Source: JBBSOW01 sp038259365 (lineage in GTDB: Bacteria > Actinomycetota > Actinomycetes > Propionibacteriales > Propionibacteriaceae). From it: a DNA stretch of 42,453 nt. The stretch is from contig JBBSOW010000018.1 in NCBI GenBank assembly GCA_038259365.1, positions 1-42,453 on the forward strand. The letters are read 5' to 3'. The translations under genes were made by a program, and so were the position numbers. Of this stretch, positions 25,645-33,574 are shown piece by piece (the first letter of the stretch is position 1; every line of letters starts with the position of its first letter). Under the pieces are notes generated by a model, which worked only from the letters and a program-made list of their open reading frames with translations, was not told the origin of the DNA and ran no database searches.

Positions 25645-28600
25645 TTAGTTCCTCGGCTTCTCGCGCATCTCGTAGGTCTCCAAGATGTCGCCGACCTTGA
25701 CGTCGGAGTAGTTCGACAGCGTCAAACCACACTCGAAGCCTTCGCGCACCTCGGTGGCGTCTTCCTTCTCCCGACGCAGCGAACTGACCTCGGAATCGGT
25801 GATCACCGCTCCGTCGCGGACCAGGCGGGCCTTGGCGCGACGTCGCATGATGCCGCTGGTGACCATACAGCCGGCGATCGTGCCCGCCTTGGAGGACTTG
25901 AAGGTGGCCCGGATCTCCGCGGTGCCCAGCTGGGCCTCCTCGTAGATCGGCTTCAACATGCCCTTCAGGGCGGCCTCGATCTCGTCGATGGCCGAGTAGA
26001 TCACCGAGTAGTAACGGATGTCGACGTTCTCGCGGTCGGCCATCTCGGTGGCCTTGCCTTGGGCGCGAACGTTGAATCCGATGATGACCGCACCCGAGGC
26101 CGCGGCGAGCGAGACGTTGGTCTCGGTGATGGCACCGACACCGCGATCGATGACCCGCAGCGACACCTCCTCGCCGATGTCGATCTTGGCGAGCGCGTCT
26201 TCCAACGCCTCGACCGATCCCGAACCGTCGCCCTTGAGGATGAGCAGGAGCTCCTGGGTTTCGCCCTTCTCCAATTGCTCGAAGAGCTGATCCAGGGTCT
26301 TGCGACGGGCGCCGGAGGCCTGCAGGGCGGCACGCTTGCGCGCCTCGCGCTGATCGGCGATCTGGCGGGCCGTACGGTCGTCGTTCACCACCAAGAAGGA
26401 GTCGCCGGCGCCCGGCACGGCCGTCAGGCCGACGACCTGGACCGGCATGGCCGGAGGGGCTTCGCTGACGTTCTCGCCGTGGTCGTTGACCAGCGCACGA
26501 ACACGGCCATAGGCCGGTCCGGCGACGATCGAATCCCCGACCCGCAGGGTGCCGCGCTGGACCAGGACCGTGGCCACGGGGCCGCGTCCCTTGTCCAGGT
26601 GCGCCTCGATGGCCACGCCTTGAGCGTCCATCTCGGGATTCGCGCGCAGATCCAGGGCCGCGTCGGCGGTCAGCACGACCGCTTCCAACAGCTTGTCCAG
26701 GCCCTCGCCGTTGATCGCCGAGACGTCGACGAACATGGTGTCGCCGCCGTACTCCTCGGGGATCAGGCCGTACTCGGTGAGCTGACCGCGCACCTTGGTC
26801 GGGTCGGCGCCCTCCTTGTCGATCTTGTTGACCGCGACCACAACCGGCACGTCGGCCGCCTGGGCGTGGTTCAACGCCTCGATGGTCTGCGGCATCACGC
26901 CGTCGTCGGCGGCCACGACGAGCACGGCGATGTCGGTGGACTTCGCGCCGCGGGCCCGCATTGCGGTGAACGCCTCGTGACCCGGGGTATCGATGAGCGT
27001 GATCTTGCGCTCGATGTCCTCGACCTCGGTAGACACCTGGTAGGCGCCGATGGCCTGGGTGATGCCACCGGCCTCCTTGCCCGCCACGTTGGATTGGCGC
27101 ATGGCGTCGAGGAGCTTGGTCTTACCGTGATCGACGTGGCCCATGACGGTGACGACCGGAGGCCGCGGGGCCAGATCGTCGTCGTCGCCGTCGTTCTCGC
27201 CGAACTCGAGGCTGAAGCGCTCCAGCAGCTCGCGATCCTCGTCCTCTGGGGAGACGACCTCGATGCGGTACTTCAGCTCTTCGCCCAGCAGCTGCAGGGT
27301 CTCATCGTTGACCGACTGGGTGGCGGTCACCATCTCGCCCAGGTGGAAAAGCACCTGCACCAGCGATGCCGCGTCCACGCCGATCTTGTCGGCGAAGTCG
27401 CTGAGCGAGGCGCCGCGACGCAACCGCACCGTCGAGCCGTCGCCCTGCTTCATGCGTACGCCGCCGATGGCGGGAGCTTCCATCTGATCGAACTCTTGAC
27501 GGCGCTGCTTCTTGGACTTGCGGCCGCGGCGCGATGGGCCGCCGGGGCGACCGAACGCACCCTGGGTGCCGGAACCGCCGCGGCCTCCGCGACCACCGCG
27601 GCCGCCACCCATGGGTGGGCCGCCGGGACCGCCACCGGGACCGCCACGGGCGCCGCCGGGGCCGCCACGACCACGGGCACCGCCGGGGCCGCCCCGACCG
27701 CGGGCGGGGGCGGCACCGAGCTGGCCGGAGCTCTGCTTGGGCATCATGGCCGGGTTGGGGCGCGGCATGCCGGGCATGCCACCGCCGCCACCGGCTGGGC
27801 GCGGGGCGCCGCCGGGTCCCGCTGGACGACCCGCCGGCGGGCGAGGTCCCCCCGGGCGATCCGAGCGCTCGGTGCGCTCGGGGCGCGGTTGTTCGGGGCG
27901 ACGCTGCCCCATGCCCTGGGACGGTGCGAACGGGTTGTTGCCGGGACGAGCCGAGGGGCGACGGGCCCCGCCGGGGGCGCCACCACCGGCTCCAGGGCGG
28001 CCGCCGGGACGGGAATCGCCGCCGCGACGGTCGTCGGGACGTGCACCGCTGGGGCGCTCACCCGGACGGGGCGCGCCCGGACGCGCTCCCGGGGTGGTGG
28101 GACGCGCGGCGGGGCCGGGCCGCGGGCCAGGGGTCGCACCGCTGGCAGGGCGTTCGGCGGCAGCGGAACCGTCGGCGGCCGACGAATCGGCCGGCTTCGT
28201 TTCGGCCGGCTTCGTTTCGGCTGGCTTCGTTTCGGCCGGCTTCGTTTCGGCCGGCTTCGTTTCGGCCGGCTTCGTTTCGGCCGGCCTGGTCCCCTGCGGG
28301 GCAGCGTCGAAGGGGTTGGCCGCGACGGGACGACCGGGCTTTGCCTCCTCGGTTTGAGGGGCTGGCGGTGCCTCGGGTTGAGCGGGCTTGGCAACCGCTG
28401 CGGGAGCCTCGGGCTTAGCCGCCGCGGGCGTGGTTGACGTCGTCTGCTTAGGGGCGGGCTTCGGGCCGGGCGTGGCCGAGGGCTTGGCCGTCTGGGGCTG
28501 GGGCTTACCGGCCGGCTTCTCGCCGGCTCCCTTGGCGGCCGGAGCGTCTAGCTTCTCCTTCAGCCGACGAACGACCGGGGCCTCGATGGTGGATGAGGCT

Positions 28601-28698
28601 GATCGGACGAATTCGCCCATATCGTTCAGGGTTTTGAGAACTTCTTTGCTTTCGACACCGAGCACTTTTGCGAGCTCGTATACGCGGACCTTGGCCAC
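25645..28698 (-). CDS. infB: Translation initiation factor IF-2
   Basis: 1017-residue IF-2. The N-terminal IF2_N domain (VRVYELAKVLGVESKEVLKTL) is followed by about 350 disordered residues rich in Pro, Ala, Gly and Arg, including a KPAET tandem repeat and a long Gly/Arg-rich segment. The G domain has GHVDHGKT (about residues 516-523), DTPGHEAF and NKIDKEG; domains II-IV complete the protein. GTG 28698 has AAGGAG upstream. The linker is long even for actinobacteria. Confidence 0.97.
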   Translation of the reverse strand: MAKVRVYELAKVLGVESKEVLKTLNDMGEFVRSASSTIEAPVVRRLKEKLDAPAAKGAGEKPAGKPQPQTAKPSATPGPKPAPKQTTSTTPAAAKPEAPAAVAKPAQPEAPPAPQTEEAKPGRPVAANPFDAAPQGTRPAETKPAETKPAETKPAETKPAETKPAETKPADSSAADGSAAAERPASGATPGPRPGPAARPTTPGARPGAPRPGERPSGARPDDRRGGDSRPGGRPGAGGGAPGGARRPSARPGNNPFAPSQGMGQRRPEQPRPERTERSDRPGGPRPPAGRPAGPGGAPRPAGGGGGMPGMPRPNPAMMPKQSSGQLGAAPARGRGGPGGARGRGGPGGARGGPGGGPGGPPMGGGRGGRGGRGGSGTQGAFGRPGGPSRRGRKSKKQRRQEFDQMEAPAIGGVRMKQGDGSTVRLRRGASLSDFADKIGVDAASLVQVLFHLGEMVTATQSVNDETLQLLGEELKYRIEVVSPEDEDRELLERFSLEFGENDGDDDDLAPRPPVVTVMGHVDHGKTKLLDAMRQSNVAGKEAGGITQAIGAYQVSTEVEDIERKITLIDTPGHEAFTAMRARGAKSTDIAVLVVAADDGVMPQTIEALNHAQAADVPVVVAVNKIDKEGADPTKVRGQLTEYGLIPEEYGGDTMFVDVSAINGEGLDKLLEAVVLTADAALDLRANPEMDAQGVAIEAHLDKGRGPVATVLVQRGTLRVGDSIVAGPAYGRVRALVNDHGENVSEAPPAMPVQVVGLTAVPGAGDSFLVVNDDRTARQIADQREARKRAALQASGARRKTLDQLFEQLEKGETQELLLILKGDGSGSVEALEDALAKIDIGEEVSLRVIDRGVGAITETNVSLAAASGAVIIGFNVRAQGKATEMADRENVDIRYYSVIYSAIDEIEAALKGMLKPIYEEAQLGTAEIRATFKSSKAGTIAGCMVTSGIMRRRAKARLVRDGAVITDSEVSSLRREKEDATEVREGFECGLTLSNYSDVKVGDILETYEMREKPRN
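28186..28290. repeat. 15-bp tandem repeat in infB
   Basis: Seven units of TTCGGCCGGCTTCGT on the plus strand; the first and last are imperfect and the third has one C-to-T change. On the coding strand they give consecutive KPAET repeats in the disordered linker of IF-2. Near-identity at the DNA level indicates recent slippage or homogenisation. Confidence 0.95.
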
Positions 28699-28922
28699 TA
28701 CTCTCCTTGAGGTCCGCGTGGGTATCTGTGCGGACCAGTTAGTTGTTGAACTTGCTCATTTAGCTGTACTCATCGAGTGGTCATGAGCGTGAGCCCACCT
28801 TCTGGTTTTCCTCGCACACCGTGTGCGAGCGCTGTCCAACTCTATGCCCGCGGGCAAGGCTCGGGCAATCTCAATGCCTCGCGAGCCCCTCGAAGGCGTC
28901 GTGCAGCCCCAATTCGGTGCTC
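28699..28922. other. ylxR-infB spacer
   Basis: 224 bases between ylxR and infB with no open frame that I would call a gene and no convincing terminator, so ylxR probably reads through into infB. AAGGAG for infB lies at its infB end. Confidence 0.5.
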
Positions 28923-29201
28923 TCAGGCAGCGGTTCGAGTGAGGAGTCGGTCCAAAAGTGCGGCCAGTTGAGCATCGTCGACGCGCCGCTGGAGGGCCCG
29001 GTTGACGGCACGCTTCTTCACAGCCCGGTCAACGCAGCTCCGGCGGGGATGAATCCAGCCACCGCGGCCCGAGGCTCGTCGGCGAACGTCGGCGATCACC
29101 GTGCCCGCCTGGGCGTCCCAGGCCAACCGCACCAGCTCCTGGGCCTCGGCGGGCCCGGGGGCACAACTTTCTCGACAGCCCACGCACGTCCTCGGATTCA
29201 C
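28923..29201 (-). CDS. YlxR (DUF448) RNA-binding protein
   Basis: 92-residue YlxR-family protein: PRTCVGCRE at the N-terminus and RASGRGGWIHPRRSCVDRAV in the middle are diagnostic. In most bacteria it lies between nusA and infB. Here it still precedes infB, but about 1.1 kb separates it from nusA. GTG 29201 is the start; TAGGCT (29214-29209, minus strand) is six bases upstream, so the gene may have acquired its own leaderless promoter. Confidence 0.93.
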   Translation of the reverse strand: MNPRTCVGCRESCAPGPAEAQELVRLAWDAQAGTVIADVRRRASGRGGWIHPRRSCVDRAVKKRAVNRALQRRVDDAQLAALLDRLLTRTAA

Positions 29202-29215
29202 CGGTTCAGCCTAAG

Positions 29216-29389
29216 TCATTCGCGCACGGTAGTGAGGTAGGCCAAGATGGCGCGGACCCGGCGGTTGTCGGCGCGGGGCGGCAGTTCGAGCGTGGTGAAG
29301 ATCTTGGCGACGTGCTTGGCGGTGGCGCCACCCGAGAGACAGAGTTGTTGGGCGATCCGGGGATTGCCCAGACGGCCAGTGGCCCGAAT
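29216..29389 (-). pseudogene. C-terminal fragment of a LuxR-type regulator
   Basis: The last 57 codons of this frame read as the DNA-binding end of a NarL/LuxR response regulator: GRLGNPRIAQQLCLS, AKHVAKIFTTLELPP and NRRVRAILAYL match the usual helix-turn-helix and C-terminal helix. The receiver domain and the beginning of the helix-turn-helix are missing. Sequence upstream (29390-29563) is open but does not resemble the missing part. It ends 14 bases before ylxR. Probably a decayed gene. Confidence 0.6.
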
Positions 29390-29454
29390 TGTCCGCCGGT
29401 TCCGGCAACCAGGACACCATCCTCCGTCCCCTCCCAGCACGCTCGACATGCCGG

Positions 29455-29484
29455 TTCCGGCTCGATGTAGACATCGAGCCGGAA
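29455..29484. repeat. Perfect 14-bp inverted repeat
   Basis: TTCCGGCTCGATGT-AG-ACATCGAGCCGGAA, perfect 14-2-14. The 12-mer GCCGGTTCCGGC occurs at 29450-29461, overlapping its left end, and again at 29395-29406 next to the LuxR fragment. There is no T-run for a terminator on the minus strand. Possible scar of a small mobile element or a structured RNA. Confidence 0.6.
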
Positions 29485-29538
29485 GCGCAGGCATGAGCGG
29501 GGTGAGGCGGACCCGAGCGTCCTGGCCCCAAAACTTAC

Positions 29539-29581
29539 GCACAGCTGGGCACAGCTCCCGCACAGTTGTGGCGGCTAAGGT
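29539..29581 (+). promoter_or_regulatory. Promoter with helically phased direct repeats
   Basis: GCACAG occurs at 29539, 29549 and 29560, spaced 10 and 11 bases and embedded in longer similar units (GCACAGCTG, GGCACAGCTC, GCACAGTTG). A -10-like TAAGGT lies at 29576-29581. Tandem sites one helical turn apart are typical for OmpR/PhoB-class activators. They sit upstream of the secreted-protein gene at 29621. Confidence 0.45.
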
Positions 29582-29620
29582 CCTGGATCACCGGACCATC
29601 CCAAACGAAAGGTATCTGCG

Positions 29621-30226
29621 ATGAACACAGGAAAGAAGGTCGCCATCGGCGCCGCCGCCGGGCTGACCACCCTGAGCTTAGGGCTGGGCGTCAGCTCGGT
29701 GGCCTTGGCCGACCCAACACCCTCACCCAGCAGCTCGCCGAGCGCCTCCACCACGCCCTCCGCGAACCCCAAGGATGGGCAGGGACGGGCGAACAGGAAC
29801 GGCCACCACCAGCGGGGGGTAGGGATCGACAAAGCCGCGCTTGCGCAGAAGCTGGGCGTCGACGAGGCCGAGCTGAAGGCGGCCTTGAAGGAGATCCATG
29901 CCGACCGCAGGGCGGCCACGCCACAAGCCAAGCCGAGCGAGAAGCCCAGCGCCGAGCAGCGGCAAGCGAATCGAGCCGCTCGGCGGGCCGAGCTCGCCAA
30001 GGCCCTCGCCGGGAAGCTCGGCCTCGACGACGCCAAGGTCACCCAGGCCCTCGACGAGGTCCAGGCGCAGAAGAAGGCGGAGAGAAGGGCGGAGCGCGCG
30101 GCCGCCCTCCAGACCCGGCTAGACAAGGCCGTCGTCGACGGCGTACTCACCCGGGCCGAAGCCGACGCGGTCATGAAGGCCGCAAAAGCCGGGGTCATCC
30201 GGCCCGGAGGCCGGGGCCCTCGCTGA
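29621..30226 (+). CDS. Secreted Lys/Ala/Arg-rich protein, function unknown
   Basis: 201 residues. A signal peptide (KKVAIGAAAGLTTLSLGLG, cleavage probably after VALA) is followed by a Ser/Pro/Thr linker and a helical, highly charged mature part. Two related helical motifs are seen: ALAQKLGVDEAELKAALKEI and ALAGKLGLDDAKVTQALDEV, then LDKAVVDGVLTRAEADAVM. Similar repeat units occur in uncharacterised secreted actinobacterial proteins. AAAGG lies before ATG 29621. It is on the opposite strand inside what is normally the nusA-infB operon. Confidence 0.78.
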   Translation: MNTGKKVAIGAAAGLTTLSLGLGVSSVALADPTPSPSSSPSASTTPSANPKDGQGRANRNGHHQRGVGIDKAALAQKLGVDEAELKAALKEIHADRRAATPQAKPSEKPSAEQRQANRAARRAELAKALAGKLGLDDAKVTQALDEVQAQKKAERRAERAAALQTRLDKAVVDGVLTRAEADAVMKAAKAGVIRPGGRGPR

Positions 30227-30292
30227 GCCCGAGATTTCCCGAAGTGCCACTCCTTGGGCGAGCAACCGATGGGGTGTGACGGGGTCGGCAAC

Positions 30293-31273
30293 CTACTCGC
30301 CGACGGCCTGCTCGGCGTCGGAGCGGATGTCGATGCGCCATCCGGTCAACCGGGCGGCTAGCCGGGCGTTCTGGCCCTCCCGGCCGATGGCGAGGGAGAG
30401 CTGATAGTCCGGGACGACGACGCGGGCGACCCGCGCCGCCCGATCGATCACGGTGACCGACTGGACCTTGGCCGGGGAGAGCGCCTGGCCGACGAAACGC
30501 GCCGGGTCCTCGTAATAGTCGATGATGTCGATCTTCTCTTCGTTCAACTCGTGCATGACCGCCCGCACTCGCTGACCCATCGGGCCGATGCAGGCCCCCT
30601 TGGCCGAGACGTCCGGGTTGTGGCTGACGATGGCGATCTTGGTGCGGTGCCCGGCCTCGCGGGCGATGGCCATGATCTCGATGGTGCCGTCCTCGATCTC
30701 GGGCACCTCCATTTTGAACAGCTTCTTCACCAGGTCGGGGTGGGTGCGCGAGACCACCACCTGGGGTCCGCGCAGTTCCTTGCGCACCGAGACGACGTAG
30801 ACCCGCAGCCGCTGGTTGTGTCGGTAGGACTCCCCGGGCACCTGCTCGGCCAGCGGCATGATGGCCTCGATCTTGCCCAGATCGACCTTTACCGTCTTCG
30901 ATGCCCGGTCCTGACGGACGGTGCCGGAGAGGATGTCGCCCTCGCTGGCGGAGAAGTGGCCGTATTTTTGCTCGTCCTCGATGTCGCGGAGGCGCTGGAA
31001 GATGACCTGCCGTGCCGTGGCGGCGGCGACGCGGCCGAAGCCGTCGGGGGTGTCGTCGTACTCGGAGATGACGGCTCCCTCCTCGTCGCGCTCGGGCGCC
31101 AGCACGACGACCTTGCCGGATTTGCGATCCAGCTTCACCCGCGCTCCGGGCACCGGGTTGGGCGTCTTGTCGTAGGCGTTCAGCATCGCCTCTTCGATGG
31201 CCGAAACGAGGATGTCGAGGGGGACCTCCTTGTCCCGCTCCAGGGCCTTCAGGGCGGTGATGTCGATGTCCAT
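30293..31273 (-). CDS. nusA: Transcription termination/antitermination protein NusA
   Basis: 326-residue NusA of the short Gram-positive type (no acidic C-terminal repeats). N-terminal RNA polymerase-binding domain, S1 domain (SEGDILSGTVRQ), then two KH domains (GACIGPMGQRVRAVMHEL and LAIGREGQNARLAARLTG). Three bases after the rimP stop. The normally adjacent ylxR is displaced. Confidence 0.97.
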   Translation of the reverse strand: MDIDITALKALERDKEVPLDILVSAIEEAMLNAYDKTPNPVPGARVKLDRKSGKVVVLAPERDEEGAVISEYDDTPDGFGRVAAATARQVIFQRLRDIEDEQKYGHFSASEGDILSGTVRQDRASKTVKVDLGKIEAIMPLAEQVPGESYRHNQRLRVYVVSVRKELRGPQVVVSRTHPDLVKKLFKMEVPEIEDGTIEIMAIAREAGHRTKIAIVSHNPDVSAKGACIGPMGQRVRAVMHELNEEKIDIIDYYEDPARFVGQALSPAKVQSVTVIDRAARVARVVVPDYQLSLAIGREGQNARLAARLTGWRIDIRSDAEQAVGE

Positions 31274-31276
31274 GAC

Positions 31277-31891
31277 CTACTCCGTCTCTTCGTCGTCGGT
31301 GTCGGTGTCGGCGTCCGCACCGGTCGGGATGTCCTTGCGGTTGAGTTCCACCTGAATGACCGCAGAGCGAATCTCGGCCCACGTCAGCCGACGCTGGGTG
31401 TCTGGCTGCTTCTTGGCTCCGGCGATGGTGAGCGTGACGCCGTCCCGGTCGGTCTCGGCGATGCGACCCTCGATCGACTCGTCGCGAGCTCCACCCTTCA
31501 GCGACTCCTCGCTAGCTCCACCCTTCAGCGACTCGTCGCTAGCCCTACCCTTCAGCGACTCGTCGCTAGCGAGGACGACCTTGACCAGGCGATCGCGGTT
31601 ACGCCGCCAATGCTTGGGTTCGGTGAGGGGGCGGCTCGTGCCGCGGGAGGAGACTTCGAGGGTGTAGGGGCGGTCCCCAGTGACCGTGGACTCGTCGAGC
31701 ATGGCCGAAATAGCCCTCGTGGCGGAGGTGATCTCGTCCAGGGAGGGGCCGCGACCCGCGGGGCCTTCGCCGTCCAGGGTGATCCGCACGAGCCGGCGCT
31801 TACCGGCGGGAATCACGTCGATGGCTTCCAGCTCCAGAGCTGCGTCCTGCACCACCGGGGCTATCGCCTCGCGCAGTTTGGTTTCGTTCAT
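31277..31891 (-). CDS. rimP: Ribosome maturation factor RimP with internal repeat insertion
   Basis: 204 residues; family members are usually about 150-180. N-terminal domain with LEAIDVIPAGKRRLVRITLDGE, the linker YTLEVSSRGTSRPLTEPKHWRRN, then the C-terminal SH3-like domain. An insertion of four 9-residue repeats (ASDESLKGG-like) sits at about residues 107-143 at the beginning of the SH3-like part. It ends in an acidic tail DADTDTDDEETE. First gene of rimP-nusA; TATGAT (minus strand, 31975-31970) is a plausible -10 about 80 bases upstream. Confidence 0.94.
   Translation of the reverse strand: MNETKLREAIAPVVQDAALELEAIDVIPAGKRRLVRITLDGEGPAGRGPSLDEITSATRAISAMLDESTVTGDRPYTLEVSSRGTSRPLTEPKHWRRNRDRLVKVVLASDESLKGRASDESLKGGASEESLKGGARDESIEGRIAETDRDGVTLTIAGAKKQPDTQRRLTWAEIRSAVIQVELNRKDIPTGADADTDTDDEETE
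31463..31570. repeat. 27-bp tandem repeat in rimP
   Basis: Four 27-bp units (31463, 31490, 31517, 31544). The last three are nearly identical (TCCACCCTTCAGCGACTCGT plus CGCTAGC); the first is degenerate. In frame with rimP, they add 36 residues. GCGACTCGTCGC within the unit is also an imperfect palindrome. Confidence 0.93.
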
Positions 31892-32014
31892 CGTGGGCCC
31901 CTCATCCGGTTGTGGTCAAGCGATTGTGGTCAGCGGCGGCGAGGGGTGGTCTCGCGCGCGGTGGCTCCCAATCATAGTCACCTCAGCGAGGTCGTCGCCT
32001 CTAGGATGGGGACC

Positions 32015-32041
32015 ATGCCCTCGTCCTCGGCGCCCCTGTGA
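32015..32041 (+). CDS. Possible 8-codon leader peptide of the MFS gene
   Basis: ATG at 32015 opens an 8-residue frame (MPSSSAPL) whose TGA overlaps the GTG of the MFS transporter by 4 bases (GTGA). TAGGAT (32002-32007) lies 7 bases before the ATG, so the transcript could begin at this codon and reach the transporter by coupling. The frame is also open far upstream as antisense of rimP, so it may be chance. Confidence 0.35.
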   Translation: MPSSSAPL

Positions 32042-33534
32042 GCATCCGGTCCACATCCACGGCGGACATCGGCCAAGACACCGCCCGCTGGAAAGCGCTG
32101 GCGATCTGCCTGCTGGCGGGCGCCATGACGCTGCTGGATGTGAGCATCGTCAACGTCGCATTGCCCACCCTGCAGGAGAGCATGCAGGCCGACGAGAGCC
32201 ACCTGCAGTGGATCGTCGCGGGTTATTCGTTGGCCTTCGGCGTGGCCCTGGTGCCGATGGGTAGGCTCGGGGATGCCCGCAGCCGTCGCACCATCTTCAT
32301 GGTGGGCGTGGCGCTGTTCACCGTCTCCAGCGCGCTCGCGGGTGCCGCGCCGAACGCGGCGTTGATCTCGCTCGCCCGCGTCGCCCAAGGCTTCGGCGGC
32401 GGCATGATCGCCCCGCAGGTCACAGGCTTCATCCAAAACCTGTTTGCCGGCCGAGAACGCGCTCGAGCGTTCGCGCTGTTCGGCGCGGTCGTCGGCGTCT
32501 CGACGGCGGTCGGCCCGTTGCTGGGTGGGCTGTTGGTGCGTCTCGGTGGACCCGATTGGGGGTGGCGGTTGGTCTTCTACGTGAACCTCCCCATCGGGCT
32601 TGCGGTGCTGCTGCTGGCACCGAGGTTCCTGCCGGCCGCCGGCCCGCGTGGGCCCAGGCAGTCGCTCGATCCGGTCGGCGTGGGGCTGTTCGCCGGCGCG
32701 CTCCTGCTGATTCTCTACCCCCTGGTCGAGGGCAGCAATGGAGACGGTCTGGCTCAGCGGCCGTGGTGGTTGCTGGCCCCCTCCGCCGCCCTCTTCGTCG
32801 TCTTCTACTTCTGGGAGCGATGGTGGAACCGCCGGGGCAAGGAATCGCTGATCGAGCTCAGCCTGCTCACGGTGCGGCCCTACATGTACGGGCTTAGTCT
32901 GGGCACGTTCTACTTCGCCGGGTTCACGTCGGTCTTCTTGATCCTCACCCTCTACCTGCAAAACGGTCTGGGCTACAGCGCCTTCCAAGCGGGGGCCAGC
33001 GTCACCCCGTTCGCGATCGGTTCGGCCGTGTCGGCCTGGATCAGCGGACGGCTCGTCGAGCGGTTCGGGCGGTGGCTTGCGGTGGCCGGAATCGGCATGG
33101 TGATCGCGGGCCTCGTCGTCATCGACCTGCTCGCTCCCCTGCTCGACGGCGCCGTCGGGCTCAAGCTGGCCCCCGCGCTCCTGGTGGCCGGTTTCGGCGG
33201 CGGCCTGGTCATCACGCCCAACGTCACGCTCACGCTCGCAGAGGTCGATCCGGCGCAGGCCGGTTCCGGCGGAGGGATGCTGCAGACCGTGCAGCGGGTG
33301 GGTTCGGCCATTGGCGTGGCGGTCGTGTTGGCCCAGTTCTTCGCCGCGCTCGCGACGAGCCAGGGCGACTACGGCCAGGCACTATCCATGAGCCTGCGCT
33401 GGACCATCGGCTTCATCGCGATAGCGCTGGTCTTTGCCGTGCTGGATCTCCTCCGTCGTCACAGCGAAGTCGAGGACCCGGCCGCGCCCGACACCCCTGC
33501 CGGTAGGTTGGCCCGCAAGCCTCACCAGCACTGA
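32038..33534 (+). CDS. MFS multidrug exporter, DHA2 (EmrB/QacA) type
   Basis: 498-residue, 14-helix drug:H+ antiporter. Motif C-like LLDVSIVNVALPTLQ in the first helix, motif A GRLGDARSRR after helix 2, RVAQGFGGGMIAPQ in helix 4 and GPLLGGLL in helix 5. It extrudes hydrophobic compounds; the substrate cannot be read from sequence. GTG 32038 has no clear Shine-Dalgarno and overlaps the small upstream frame. Divergent from rimP. Confidence 0.92.
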   Translation: MSIRSTSTADIGQDTARWKALAICLLAGAMTLLDVSIVNVALPTLQESMQADESHLQWIVAGYSLAFGVALVPMGRLGDARSRRTIFMVGVALFTVSSALAGAAPNAALISLARVAQGFGGGMIAPQVTGFIQNLFAGRERARAFALFGAVVGVSTAVGPLLGGLLVRLGGPDWGWRLVFYVNLPIGLAVLLLAPRFLPAAGPRGPRQSLDPVGVGLFAGALLLILYPLVEGSNGDGLAQRPWWLLAPSAALFVVFYFWERWWNRRGKESLIELSLLTVRPYMYGLSLGTFYFAGFTSVFLILTLYLQNGLGYSAFQAGASVTPFAIGSAVSAWISGRLVERFGRWLAVAGIGMVIAGLVVIDLLAPLLDGAVGLKLAPALLVAGFGGGLVITPNVTLTLAEVDPAQAGSGGGMLQTVQRVGSAIGVAVVLAQFFAALATSQGDYGQALSMSLRWTIGFIAIALVFAVLDLLRRHSEVEDPAAPDTPAGRLARKPHQH

Positions 33535-33574
33535 ACAGCCTTGGACCAAGCACCTCGAAACGCCAGGAGGCACC

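Noticed and set aside
26059..28437. 792-codon plus-strand open frame with low-complexity Ala/Thr/Gly
   Set aside because: Antisense of infB; the repeat and Gly/Arg-rich linker generate the apparent low-complexity protein.
31910..31932. Direct repeat TTGTGGTCA x2 in the rimP leader
   Set aside because: Two 9-mers 14 bases apart with no known site or function; could be chance.
30551..32041. 496-codon plus-strand open frame ending at the MFS start
   Set aside because: Antisense of nusA and rimP. Only its last 8 codons from ATG 32015 might be used as a leader.
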